From positions 1 to 64,000 of the forward strand of contig CAXHWN010002374.1 of assembly GCA_964020975.1 (NCBI GenBank): a DNA stretch of 64,000 nt, in the 5' to 3' direction. The notes under the pieces are model-generated. The model saw nothing but the letters and a program-made list of their open reading frames with translations, searched no databases and was not told where the DNA came from. The DNA is from Hermodice carunculata. Lineage: Eukaryota; Annelida; Polychaeta; Eunicida; Amphinomidae. The first letter of the stretch is position 1. Each line of letters begins with the position of its first letter. This document shows positions 11,893 to 26,689 of this stretch, piece by piece. The position numbers were made by a program, and so were the translations under genes.

Positions 11893-11893
<1 letters not shown>

Positions 11894-12879
11894 AATGGAC
11901 ATTACAAACAGTATGTAGTAAGTCGGTACATATATGTTTCAAGCTACTCTTTGTGGGAATGTTAACAGAACTGTTAGGGTGACCTCAGCTAAGGAGAGCT
12001 AATCTCCTAACCCTGGGTCCACCTTAGGAGGGACACAACTGGGAAAAAATTTGTACTACGAATGAAGTCCTAGATTTTATGCACTATTTTTATTAAGAGA
12101 GGCAGCTGTAAGATATACACAGGATAATGGAATTGAATAAGTTGACATAATTGAGCATAAATTTTCAACTATTACACACATAACAATTTTAGTATACTGC
12201 ACACATCTTGGTATTGACGTAGGGATTGAGATTAAGTATAACTTGATAAGACATAACATGAGTGTGTATACAGTGTTTTGGTGACACAAGAAGGGAGGTA
12301 TTTAATTAGGGAACGGATGTTATATGAAACACAATACTCTGAAATAACTTTGCAGGCTTTGCAAGACTGACATTTTCTCTTTAACTAGTTTCATAGAGAT
12401 ACGTTGGTTGCAGAGGAGAGGAGTAGCAAATAGATCAGTGAAATATGAGGGAAATTAATTTTGGGTATATCAAAAATGAATATTGACAGCCTGTAATGAT
12501 GACCACCTGTAGAATATTCTAGATAGCAAAACTCAACAAAGACTGATAGCGACGAGATAACCTTTACAATAACGTTAACAATATATATCAATGATAAAAA
12601 ATCATTACAAAGTAGGTTAATGAAATTATACACTTAGCTATGCTGATACTCCAGTAATTAACAGACTGCAGGTAAATCCTTATCCCTGGTGAGAGATTCT
12701 CCACAGGTTCTGTCCCACAGTTCAAAGTCTTATGGAAGGTGCCAAATAATCTGATCCAAATCACACAGAGACACAGTTTTCATCCAATGTGGGACACAGA
12801 ACATGATGTTGGTCCAAATCTCACAGAGGTACAGTTCGATTCCTATGTGGTACAATCAAACACCTCTATATAACGAATC
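11893..12879. other. No gene; short tandem duplication
   Basis: Mostly unassigned AT-rich sequence. At 12752-12853 a roughly 66-bp segment (CCAAATCACACAGAGACACAG and CCAAATCTCACAGAGGTACAG) occurs twice. Around 12845 the text ACCTCTATATAACGAA resembles the terminus of pogo-like elements, but no partner end was found. Confidence 0.4.
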
Positions 12880-14070
12880 ACTCAATTAATCAATATTGTG
12901 AATAGTTTAAACTTTACATTGGATAGAAAAACCCTTGAAACTATTTATATTTCCTTCATAAGGCCCATTCTTGAATATGTTAGTCCTGTATGGAATGGTG
13001 GTACAGCCTTAGATACTGAAAAAGTTGAAAGTATTCAGTTAAGTGAAGCTCGTATCGTTAGTGGTACTATGCATGAAACCAGTAACGCTAAATTATATAA
13101 GGAAACAGGCTGCTCAAGTCTGGCTAAACGCAGAGAAATATCTGACCTGACTCTAATGTATAAATTGGTGCACAAACTTGTGCCAGTATATCTATAATCT
13201 ATACTTACTACTGCCTCTCCTTCAGCGTCTGGTAATTTCAATACCTGTCAACAGTATGATCTTCCTCATTTCCGAGCTCGTACTGACATATTTGACAAAA
13301 CGTTCTTCCCCTCAACTATCAGACTATGGAATCAGCTGCCTCTAGAAATCCGTAATTCAGCCTCAGATCGACAGTTCAAATTACAGATAGATGTACCTGT
13401 TATCCAGACCATCAAATTGCCCGAATTACCCAATTTTGGCAATAGGGTTTTTGCTGTTATGCACACACGTCTCCGTCTTGGGGGAAATTCAATTAAATTC
13501 TCATCTTTTCAAAATAAGTGTGAAGGACACTCCAAAATGCACATGCAGTTCACCCAATGATGACACGTCCTTATTTTCTTCTCTGTCCAAAGTATACTGT
13601 CCCTAGATCTGTTCTTTACTCAATTATTTTAAAGTATGCTCCCTTTACATTACAGACAGTATTATACGGTTCCTTCAATTGTACTTTTACTGAAAATATT
13701 TAGGTTTTTTCAGCTGTTCAAAATTTTATTTCTGCTACAGGTCATTTCGGCCCACCTGGTAAAGGGTAAAATGCCTGTCCACTTCCACTATATACAGGTA
13801 CATTTTCCCGCATTTGGATGCATTTCCTTTAAATCTCCATATATACATGAAGCCTAAGAGGATTCATATTTTAACTATGTAAGATGAATCATTCAGCCCC
13901 ACTTTCTGTCTTGTCATGTGACACTGTCACCTTCTCTTTGTTCGTGTGTGTCTTGTTTTGTCCTGTGTGCTCGTTCCCCTTTTTGCAAGAGGGATCAGTA
14001 TAGGGCTTTGCCCTTTTTTTCTTAATAACCTACTTATTGATTGGATTTTATATTGTAAATTGTCGTGAAT
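12880..14070 (+). mobile_element. LINE 3' part: RT C-terminal region and 3' UTR (broken)
   Basis: From 12898 the frame reads TLETIYISFIRPILEYVSPVW, then KVESIQLSEARIVSGT and LMYKLVHKLVPVYL. After one in-frame stop the same frame continues with LPHFRARTDIF and FFPSTIRLWNQLP. This is the characteristic C-terminal region of CR1/L2-like LINE polyproteins. A shifted frame near 13530 adds CTCSSPNDDTS, fitting a Cys-rich tail. About 400 bp of T-rich 3' UTR follow, with the hairpin-like GGGATCAGTATAGGGC text near 13990. It is 5'-truncated before the RT core and dead. Confidence 0.85.
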
Positions 14071-14199
14071 ATAATATGTTTAAACCAACTGAACACCTAA
14101 AATACCAGTCTTCTCAAAGGTGCTGTCCATCCACACTCCACATGTACAATGCATAAATGAGTATTTCCTTGGCAACAGTCCCACTGGCTAGAAGTTACA

Positions 14200-15900
14200 C
14201 AGCTTCTGTCAGATCTCAGAATTATCGAGTATTATTGAGTGTGAGAAATGGATGGCAATACATAAAGACTGACCAAAGTAAATCATCTGCATAAAGAATT
14301 GATTCGAATTTTGAGGTTTCTGCGTGAGTATCATTTGCATAGATAATAAAGAGGAGCAGACCAAGAGTGGACCCTTGAGGCACACTGGTGTTGACAGATG
14401 ATAATTTAGGACGAACTTCATCCATGTGAAAGTACTGGAATCAGTTTTTAGGTAATTGACACCAACGTAAAGCGGTGCCAATAATATCATAAAAATGAAG
14501 TTTCTTACAAGGAATTTGATAATCCAAAGTATCAAAGTAATGCTTTTGCTATTTTCAAAAATACACTGACAGGTAATTTACCAGAATCTAAAATATGAGT
14601 CCTGATATCTATAAATTCAAGAGCTGCTGTTTCAGGAGAAATTCATTTTTTAAAAACCATGTTGGCACTGTAAGATAAGGAATAAGTAAGGAAATGTTCA
14701 TATTATTGATTATATAAACCATTTATGAAATGTTTATATAATTGATTATATAAACCAGTTTTCCTAACATTTTCAACATTGCTGGAAGTAAAGATATTGG
14801 CCTGAAATTTTGTAAAAGATAATTTTCTTCTTCATCATATAATGGCTGATGGTAGCAATTTTTTTATTTGTCGTGCAAATTTCTGGTTGTTAGAGACTGG
14901 TTGATTATGGCAGTTAGTGTATAGCAAGGATGGAAATTAAATTCTTCAAAAGTTTTACTGATAACTTTTTGTGTCCCATGCTTCATTTTGACTTGTGTTT
15001 TGTTACGAATGTTTCAACCTAAGTAGAGATGACTAGCTTGGAATTAAAATATTGTTGATTTGTTTATTGAGATAAAAATAGAAAGCATTAGATGTGTCAT
15101 GATTGGGTGCCAATTTCGGATCAACGTTTATGAATGATTTGTTTAATCGTTATGCAATTATTTCTTTGTTTGGTATGTTCACTATCTTGCTTGATTAATA
15201 TTTCTTGTCAGTATTATGCTAAGAATTGTGGTCTTTGGTGTCACACAGGATACATTTGGGGGGTCCATTTAATTCCAATTATGTGTTGAAACAAGGGAAT
15301 GAGGGTAGATGATCTGATATGGCAAACAAAATTGTTCCTGAAATACACACGTTTTAGTATGGAATAGGTTACAAATATGGTCTATTAAAGTGGCAGTCCT
15401 ATCTGCATGTCATGTTGCTAAAGTTATCTATGGTTGGATGCCATTGCAAAACGTCAAATCAAGGTCTTCATATGCACTTTGGTTTGGTATTAAGCTTCCG
15501 TAAGTCGATATTAAAATCCCCAACCACCGTTTTTGTCAGATCACTTGGGTAATAGTGTTTTTCAAAAATTGGAATAAAATCTTTTTTAAATGAATTGATT
15601 TCAACATTGGCGTCCGTTGGTGGTCGTTAAATATTAAACCTGGTCATTTTTTTTCTAAAATCCATGTTTCGGGAAGTCACATTGCAGTAAAGGCAAATGC
15701 ATACTTAGCCAAATCTTCAATAAATGAAACAAGCATATTAAATTTATCTTTAGTGGACTGAATGTTTAAATCTAGTATTTAACATGTGTTTTTCAGTGGT
15801 TGAAGAATATCTGCAAAATCTTATATTTCCACATAAGTTGATTTTGAAACAGTTGATATGGAACATTCAAGATCATCACAATTGTTCAGTTAATCATATA
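14200..15900 (-). mobile_element. LINE fragment, endonuclease to RT core (broken)
   Basis: On the minus strand 14425-14222 encodes the RT signature VPQGSTLGLLLFIIYAND followed by ILYADD, the catalytic aspartates of reverse transcriptase. Further upstream on that strand (15545-15490) lies LTKTVVGDFNIDLRKL, the endonuclease GDFN motif. Between them are pieces such as the HPTID and ISDHLPS segments in varying frames. Many stops and frameshifts are present. It is truncated at its 3' side, and its remnant faces the plus-strand LINE tail to tail. Confidence 0.8.
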
Positions 15901-18900
15901 GACAATTAACAGAAACACCATCAAAATTTCACAAAATATTTCCACATTAATGTATCAGAGACCCTTTGCAATTTTTCATCGTGTGATGGTATTTGAATGG
16001 TGCCAAAGTTTGAAAACATATAATTATGGTATGTTTGACAGATATTCTTTCATTATAAAGCTCTGCATTTGTAAGCGAAACTTCACTTATTTAGCTAATT
16101 CGTCATTTGCCGCGTTCATAATAATTCATTATTATGTGGGTTATCTTTGTTGAATATTAGCTTAGATAAGGAGCCGCTACACAGAGAGACATGTAAGGGT
16201 AATAGGCTCCTAAACATGATCGACACTAGCGACAGGGTTGACAGTCCTGGTCATGTGCGCTGTTATGCCACATCTGTTCAGCTCCTTCAGTTTGGGCTTT
16301 AGCAGTTTTGTGTCCACTTTTCTTGCGTGTGCTTACATACATCGTCTGCTGAAATAATTGGTTTAGTATGGAATGGAATACTTTTCATAGTCCTGGGAGT
16401 GGCTCTAAGTAGCTCTGTAACCATAGAGAGGTTTGCACATTTTACCGACATGGGTCAGGTATTGCGGATCTCCATTTTTACTGTGTACGTTTCATAAACT
16501 GATGTCTATAGAACGAACCCAAGAGAAATTAGGGATACCTAACCTACACGATATTTTATCTTCAGTTAGTAATTGTGTGAATTTGAGGATTTGTAATTTG
16601 AGTTGAAGATTTTTTTAACAACAACAACAACAAAAAACAAAAAACAAAAAAAATGAAAACTCTAAATATGAAGAGGCTAACAGCATAAGTTGCAGAACAT
16701 TTTGAATGCAAGGAAGTACTCAAATCTTAGATAAACAAAACAAGTCCCGAAATTCGTTACTGATAAAGTAGATTTGTACATGTGTTTAGGTTCTTGGGAC
16801 TAACAGATTTTTGCAACTCCTGTCAAAAAGTTCCAACAAGACACCTTTATTGAACTGCACATCATTTGTCCAGGACGCAACATACCATGTCCATATTTAT
16901 ATTTGAGAAAATGTACAAATGGATGAATTTTAAAACGTGGCATTGGATGACATATAGAGACAGAATAGTCTGCTAACAGTTCACATTTATTGACATATAC
17001 TTGCTGGCCAAATGATTGTAAAGCTTTCGTGAAAATGGACAATACGACTCTGTGCCCTGCAAACCATGGTATTTATTTGGACACAAACAAAAAAGGGGTC
17101 ATACAGGCAGTGTTCCTATACAAATTAGATATCACAGGACAGACAACAATGGCAAAGGAAAAATGTGCAGAAGACATTTTGTAACCAGGGTGTCAATTTT
17201 ACACGATCTAAATGATGGAAATCGTGAAAGATAAGATACAGTAGAGAATAGGTTCTGGTTGTGAAGCTGGTGCTGATGCAGTTGTACCAGCAACGAATGA
17301 GGATTCCTCTTTTAACTAGTAATTATGATCTATTTTGCCGAAAAGACTCGTTTGTGCACATGCCTAACAGATTAGAGCAATCAGTGAGTTCATCATCGAT
17401 ATTTTATTCTTAATTTTAACCAGAACGCAGTTTATTGGTAATCAGGATGACTGTGTCCCATTCTGAGTTTTCTAAAGGTAGGTAGCAGACTGAAAACATG
17501 ACTGAGTCGCTTGCTTGCTTTCAGGGTATTTGACATTGTCAAATGCCTCTGCACTATGATAAAACTACATTTCAGGAGTGTCTACACACTGAACACCTTC
17601 TTCGTCTGCCTGTGTATCCACATCAAGAGGTCTATGAACCTTATGCTCTGCCTTCGCCATGCATGGCTATATTGCAGCTACATCTTGATTTCAATCTGCC
17701 TTCGGCTCTTTAATGCGTATTGACCTTTAGAAAATATACCAAAGCCACTCATACTAGAGACTTGTCCTAGTGCACATGCTATTGTGCAACTACAAAAAAC
17801 TGTGCTCATATGATACATACCTGTGGTACTTTGGTGTCATTGGACTTATTCTTGTACGACTTATTAATATTAATGTTTTCAATACATTTTGGTCCATAGC
17901 ATTTGTAATGTACAGAAAATGGCCCCACCAAATTTTGGCATGTTTCATCCTTTGCCTGACTGGCATTTCCATCAAGTTTTGTATTATTATGTGAAAAAAT
18001 ATACTCTTTGAGAACCAGCATATTACAAATTATCAAATTTTGGTCCATATATTACATAAAAGTATGGGTTGCTCCACCAATAGTTTCATACGGTTAAGAA
18101 GTCCTTTTTTTGGACAAAAAATTGCATAGGCTAACTTGAAAACTGTTGACTGTATCACAGCCACAAGCAAAGTTTACAGACATCCGAATATAGAATACAC
18201 TGCCAAACATGCACTACATGTATAGACATGTATGATACCTTCATATAATACAAGTATATCTTAATAAAGAATATGATGGAGGGACAGACAAGAGTGATCA
18301 CTTGAGCTTTGCGACCTATGGTCAACAGAGCTAAAAAAAACTGCTTTACACTGCCATATAACAATATAGTTGTTTAATCCTTCTGGTGAAAAAAGATACA
18401 TTTCCGGTGTTAGTCATGTCGCAACCCCATGTATTCCATTTCAAGTCTTAGCTGATACAGAAAAAGCTTGGCTTACAATATGTTCTTTACCTTCAAGGTA
18501 CCAAAGCCAAGACGAAAGTGCAGTCATTTACGCTAACCTTGGTCTGGACTACACACTGTGAATAGCCTTGTCTAATTTTTATACTGAACAAAGATATGTA
18601 AAGTCTAGATCAGTACAGTTTCAATGAAATCCCTGTTCCTGCATACTTCATTTCTAGAGTACGATAATAAAGATTATCTTATTATACTGATGAGAGAAAA
18701 CTAGTACAGACTTGTGTGGGTCATATAAATTTGTATTCAATAAACAGTGAAATAAAAACTATCAAATGGGCTTGATTTCATGTCAAGAAACTGTTGGAAT
18801 TTAAAGATTGACCTTTTTTATTTAGTCATGCTTAACAAACTTCCTTGCTAAAATATTGAATGAATGATCATCAACTTTGATCAAATGTGCTTTATATTAA

Positions 18901-18979
18901 ACAAGTTCAATCGAAATTTAAAGATTGCCCTGTTCAATTAATCATACTTTCCAAATTTTACTTTAGGTCATTCTAAATT
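15901..18979. other. No gene recognised
   Basis: AT-rich sequence with short frames only. Near 16617 there is a short (CAA)n tract. Near 18795-18975 a segment starting GAATTTAAAGATTG is tandemly duplicated with a spacing of about 120 bp. The frame at 18370-18561 is short and unrecognised. Confidence 0.4.
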
Positions 18980-20152
18980 TTATCACATACACATTGAGTT
19001 AATGATTACCAACTAGTCTGCATGAATAGTGTTTTTAAGTCTGCAACTTTATTGTTCACCAGAAGATCTCTGAAAAAAGTTTTTCCAGCTGGCATTGACT
19101 TGCGTCAGCTGATGAGATCTTCATATTTTATAGCAGTAACTCCACATGGACTGGTTTGTCTTGGAATCTTTCTGAACATATCTGCTGGCTTTGTCTCTGC
19201 TAGCTTCATTAGAGTTTTTTTTTCTTGTGATCTGACAAAAATTCTAACTCTTGAAACTCTGTTTCTGTATCAAGAATCTCTTTAACAAAAGCACTGAATC
19301 ATCCACAGGAGAATTGAATCCCTAGAATGCCTTTTACAGCAATGGGTTTTCGTTATTTAGCTTCAGACACAAACTCTAGTTGATGCCAATGGTCAAGCAG
19401 TTTTGCCTCTAAATTTTGTCACGCACTGCATATCACATCACAGTAATCTGGCATGTCACAAAATTGAGACCTGGACTTCGGTACTTTACCAATACTGCCA
19501 TTGACAGAGTCTGCTGCCATGAAACTATGTCCTGGCTCAAAATAGTACAATGTTAACTTTTCCGAAAATATTATATTTTCTGTTGCATTCTTAGCTGCCT
19601 TTTGGATGTATGTTTTGTATGTTGTTGCTATAGTACCTACTTTTTGACCAGACTCACCTTCATAACACAAAAAGGTGGTACATCCAAAAACATGTTAAAG
19701 GTTGCTTCCGTGCCATTTGTTGGAACAACAGGCTTAACTATTTTTAGTATATCATGCACACTAGAGGAAATTTCAGCACTGCCTGTAGGAATAGCTGGTT
19801 CAGCACTGTCTGAAGGACTGGCTGATTCATGTACATAAGCACCAACATCATTTATTTTAATACATCACAAAAGTTTTTGTGCCTCACTTGAAACAACTTG
19901 CTTTAGATTTGGGTGCTGCAATATACTTTGTGAAGTGTGCTGATGGGTATTGCTGTCCTTGGAAACAGAAACACGGCTGTGCCTCTCAAGTGTCTTAACC
20001 TGCAGTTTCTGTAGAAATGCTTTTGGAAGGCTGGATATTGCCTTCTTCCAGCATATTTTCTATTATACAGTGCAAACTGTGAGCCAGTAAGGGCAGAGCC
20101 ACTTATATTTGGCTCCTGTGATCTGGCCTGCTTTGTCTTGGCTTGCCATCTG
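18980..20152 (-). pseudogene. Decayed coding trace, family not recognised
   Basis: Minus-strand frames keep protein-like pieces: SGRWQAKTKQARSQEPNISG and ALYNRKYAGRRQYPAFQK near 20152-20020, DVPPFCVMKVSL near 19700, and ETKPADMFRKIPRQTSPCG with KYEDLIS near 19200-19110. They lie in the right order for one protein but in different frames with stops between them. The basic and proline-rich text could be a transposon-encoded or host nuclear protein. I do not know the family. Confidence 0.4.
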
Positions 20153-20476
20153 CCACTAAATAGTACAGAAAAACATGATCCATATTCATTAATTCCAAAC
20201 CCAACAATGACAGCAAAGAGATTCCAGACTTGCCAAAGCATCAACATTTCTCTTCCAATACCAATGTGAAGAAACAAATTTCATTCCTGACTTGAGACAG
20301 GCAGTCACCCAGAAAAGGCAACTGGTGGTTTTACACCGGTCCTCTCAACCTTAGAAATATTCATCATTAACTGCAGACACTAGTTCTTTTCCAAATTGTA
20401 TAGGCCTAACCACCCAAAACACACATTTCATTACTTTTGCCAAAATTAAAAAGATACCTGTTAGGCCTATCACCTT
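20153..20476 (-). repeat. Truncated copy of the 492-bp repeat
   Basis: It starts with the same AGTACAGAAAAAC text as the array units at 55415-58062 and follows them for about 320 bp with scattered substitutions. It stops at TATCACCTT, losing the last third of the unit. Its orientation is that of the array. Confidence 0.9.
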
Positions 20477-20506
20477 ACGATATCGCAGCTGAAAGGTAAC
20501 AAGAAA

Positions 20507-21775
20507 TGCTTGTAAAACATAGATGCCCCCCTCCCTCATTACCCTTGCCCTCGCTACCCTGTTGATAGTGGTAGAAGGGGCACTCGTGACCTTACAAATT
20601 TAGTGAAGGTTGATCAAACATCAATGTCATATATCTTTATACTTTAACCTGGCCCTTAAAAAACGACTAAAAACCTGCGCAATATAAAAGTTATAGCTGA
20701 AAAATTAGTCATCATTTAGAAACCATATTCAGCAAAGTGGCTTTATGACCTTGGAAATTATGGCAAGGTCACTTATTTTCACTTGACCTTCAGTTATTGT
20801 GCAAAAAAAGGAAGTCTACTGTCTGTGTGTGACCCTCAAAACTGGGTCAAGGTCACCCATCTACAAACTCAAACTAGCCCTGATAGGCAGCCATAAAGCT
20901 GTGCAATATAAAAGTTCTACCTCTAAAATGCAAGTTATCATGCAGAAACAGTATTCAACCAAATGGCTCTGTGACCTTTGAAATTAGGTCAAGGTCACCC
21001 ATCTTCAAACCTGACCCAGACCTGAATACGGACAATTGTCCAGTGGAATATAAAAGTCCTAGTTTAAAAACCTCTTCAGTTATCATGTGCAAACCAAAGT
21101 TAACTCAGGTACCAACCCATATTCAGTAAATTGGCTCTGTGACCTTTAAAATGAGGTCAAAGTCATCCATTTTGAACTTCGCCTAGCCCCAAATATGGAC
21201 TATTATCCTGTGCACTTTAAAAGTCCTAGCTTAAAAACCTCTTCCGTTATTGTGTGGAAACCACAGTCTAACTACAATCTCTCTGTGACCCTGAAAACTG
21301 GGTCAAGGTCACCCATCTTCAAAATCAACCTAGCCCTTACAGAGAAGCATAAAGCTGTGGAATATAAAAGTTCTAGCTCCAAGGTATAAGTTATCATGCA
21401 GAAAGCATGAAACCATATTCAGTAAAGTGGCTCTGTGACCTTTCAAATGACATCAAGGTCATCCATCTTCAAACTTCGCCTAGCCCTAAATATGGACTAT
21501 AATCCTGTGCAATATAAAAGTGCTAGCTTAAAAACCTCTTCAGTTCTTGTGCGGAAACCAAAGTTAACTCAAGTACCACTGTGACCTTGGGAATTACGTC
21601 AAGGTCACTTATCTTCAAACTTCTCCTAGCTTTTGACTAGAATGATACACCTATAGAGTATCAAAGTCGTAGCTTAAAAACTTCTTGAGTTATTGTGCGG
21701 AAACCACAGTCTACCGACCGACCGACCGACATGTGCAATGCAATATGCCCCACCTTCTTGGAAGGGGGGCATAAT
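20507..21775 (+). mobile_element. Non-autonomous element made of receptor-half-site/TATA repeat units, copy 1
   Basis: It opens with ATGCCCCCCTCCC and closes with GGAAGGGGGGCAT, an inverted terminal repeat of about 10 bp. Inside are roughly seven tandem units of about 150-220 bp. Most carry GTGACCTT, a 9-13 base spacer and AAGGTCAC (an everted pair), a CTTCAAACT block, AGCCCT, and TATAAAAG followed by TTCTAGC or TCCTAGC. The last 30 bp (21744-21773) form a stem-loop. No coding potential is seen, so it is probably a MITE-like element moved by another's transposase. Confidence 0.8.
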
Positions 21776-23034
21776 AAACAAAACTATAGATGTGTGCCAG
21801 TGTGAAAGTTTTATTTTATGTTTAAACTACCGTGGCCATTAGAAAATAGAACCAGAAACGCAGGCATTAGCCTAATGGTACTATTTAATATTGATTCCAT
21901 GTCAATGCTTGTAGCGGTGATAATCAGTAAAGCAATATTAGATATTTATATTAACGCTGATGATAATTTTCCAGGTGAATAAACCCAAATGCAGTGTTTC
22001 TCTTTCTGTATTTGGGATTAAATTATGAAAATTGACATGCAGTTTAATCTAGCCTATCTTAACAGTGGACACGTTTTGGGCACCATTTGTCCATATCAGC
22101 AACGGCAAAAATTGATTCTCGTGCAACAAGGCTGCAGCGCTTTGATGAGCGTGTCGATGGCATTCTTGGTTGCAGGACACTAGGTAGGCCTACATGTAAA
22201 TGGTTGTTCTGTTAACACTCTTTAACTTTGAGTTAAAACCATATTTCATCGGAAAACTATTCCAAACAACTGGAACACATTATACATTAATGCAAATATA
22301 AATATCAATATAAATGAGATGTTGAAATAATGTCAACATACGTAATGGAGTTTATTCCTTAAAGGTAAATTGAATTTTGAAGTGAATGGCCAAACAGTGT
22401 CCGAGCTTTTTTAAGACTTTGTCCCCAGGACCCCCCTCCCTCCCGCCTGTATGACAATGACAATACATGTCTGCCGATAAGGCTGAGGCCAAGGAGTAAT
22501 ATGGGTATTGGGTCAATCCTACTTGTTTAAAGTAGCCTAGAAAAGAGCACATCCTCACTCTCTGTTTCTGTGTCTTTAATTACCTGGATTCTGCGTCCTT
22601 TGTCTTGCATTCATTATAAGCATATAGCCCCTACTGCTTGGACTATTAAACGTCAGCTGTTTCGGCATGATGGAATATCTGAAACAGCGATTAAGTTATA
22701 TGTACAGTTCTGTAGTCCTAGATCGGCCAACAGTGAAACCTGATCCTATTGTCTGGGGGAGTTGCAATGGTCAAAGGCACATGTAATTTACACAGTTCAA
22801 ATAATATGCATATCCCGTATATCCAGGCTAACATTTTACCATGCACCACCCAGTGTGCTTACCCTCATCGTTAATGTAAACACAGGACTTTGCCAAAGTT
22901 CAACAAATTGTGTAGATCTATGTGGGTATAACGGACAAACATTGGCCAATATTGAGTATACAACCAGATTGAGATTACACAGGGTTATTCTAGAACCAGT
23001 TAGCCTAAGGTAAGCTTCAACTGAATGAAAACAA
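21776..23034. other. No gene; one possible isolated exon
   Basis: At 22105-22179 a frame reads KIDSRATRLQRFDERVDGIL followed by GCRTL, ending at a possible donor ACTAG/GTAGGC. It is too short to support a gene alone. The rest is unassigned. Confidence 0.35.
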
Positions 23035-24512
23035 GATATGTTTGTAAAACATAGATGCTCCCCCCCCCCCCCATTACCCTTGCCCTCGCTACCCTATTCA
23101 GGGTGTACGCCACAGGGTAAAAAAGATAAAATAGCATACCCTAAAAAATCTTAAGGGTACTTTTGCTTACCCTAAAATTTTAGGCCAAAAGTAATATTTT
23201 GGCACATACGTCCTGAAAATACCCCATAAAGTCTCTAGTCTCTATTTTCAGAATTTTCACTTTAGAATATGAATATCTGAGTACCCTAAAATTACACTCT
23301 GGCAGAAACCCTGCTATTGATAGTGGTAGATGGGGCCCTCGTGCCCTTACAAAATTAGTGAAGGTTGATCATACATCAATGTCACATATCTTTATACTTT
23401 AACCTAGCCCTTAAAAAACGACTAAAAACCTGGACAATATAACAGTTATAGCTGAAAAATTAATCATCATTTAGAAAACATATTCAGCAAAGTGGCTTTA
23501 TGACCTTGGAAATTAGGGCAAAGTCACTCATTTTCACTTGACCTTCAGTTATTGTGCAAAAAGTTCACAGGAAGTCTACTGTCAGTGTGTGACCCTCAAA
23601 ACTGGGTCAAGGTCACCCATTTACAAGCTAAGACTAGCCCTTATAGGCAACCATAAAGCTGTGCAATACAAAAGTTTTACCTCTAAAATGCAAGTTATCA
23701 TATAGAAACAGTATTCAACCAAATGGCTCTCTGACCTTCGAAATTAAGTCAAGGTCACCCATCTTCAAACTTGACCTAGCCCGAATACGGACAATTATCC
23801 AGTGCAATATAAATGCCCTAGTTTAAACACCTCTTCAGTTATCATGTGGAAACCAAAGTAAATTCAGGTACCAACGTGACCTTGGAAATTAAATCAAGGT
23901 CACCAAACTTTAAACTTCTTCTAGCCCTTAACAAGAACTATAGACCTGTAAAGTATCTCAGTCCTAACTTGAAAACTGCTTGAGTTAGTGTGCAGAAACC
24001 ACAGGAATTCTACAATCTCTCTGTGACCCTGAAAACTGGGTCCAAGTCACCAATCTTCAAACTCAACCTAGCCCTTACAGAGAACCATAAAGCTGTGCAA
24101 TATCAAAGTTCTAGCTCCATGGTATAAGTTATCATGCAGAAGCGTGAAACCATATTAAGTTAAGTGGCTCTGTGACCTTTCAAATGAGGTCAAGGTCATT
24201 CATCTTCAAACTCTGCCTAGCCCGCAAATATGGACTATAATCCTATGCAATTTAAAAGTCCTAGCTTAAAAACCTCTCCAGTTATTGTGCGGAAACCAAA
24301 GTTGACTCAGGTACCATTGTGACCTTGGAAATTAAGTCAAAGTCACCCATCTTCAAACTTTGCCTAGCTTTTGACTAGAATAATACACCTGTAGAGTATC
24401 AAAGTCCTAGCTCAAAAACTTCTTGAGTTACTGTGCAGAAACCACAGTGTCCGAAAGACTGACCGACATGTGCATAGCTATATGCCCCACCTTCTTGGAA
24501 GGGGGGCATAAA
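23035..24512 (+). mobile_element. Non-autonomous element of receptor-half-site/TATA units, copy 2
   Basis: It matches copy 1 throughout: the same GTAAAACATAGATG start, the same order of units, and the same terminal stem-loop ending GGAAGGGGGGCATA at 24510. It differs by perhaps 8-10 percent and by a 215-bp insertion near its 5' end. The shared sequence begins just before the ATGC run, so the true 5' boundary may lie a few bases upstream of the C-run. Confidence 0.8.
23099..23313. mobile_element. 215-bp MITE inserted in copy 2, with 5-bp target duplication
   Basis: The insert starts CAGGGTGTACGCC and ends GGCAGAAACCCTG, imperfect 13-bp terminal inverted repeats. It is flanked by CTATT on both sides (23094-23098 and 23314-23318). 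The paralogous copy at about 20555 has the uninterrupted site with a single CTGTT, which confirms the insertion. Inside, TACCCTAAAA recurs. The CAGGG ends resemble hAT termini, but hAT makes 8-bp duplications, so the superfamily is open. Confidence 0.8.
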
Positions 24513-26680
<2,168 letters not shown>

Positions 26681-26689
26681 ATGCATTCT

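Noticed and set aside
11748-11942. Poly-asparagine protein on the minus strand
   Set aside because: It is only the (ATT)n microsatellite read in one frame.
12820-12860. tRNA or tRNA-derived SINE, from the B-box-like GTTCGATTCC
   Set aside because: No A box at the right distance and no cloverleaf could be drawn.
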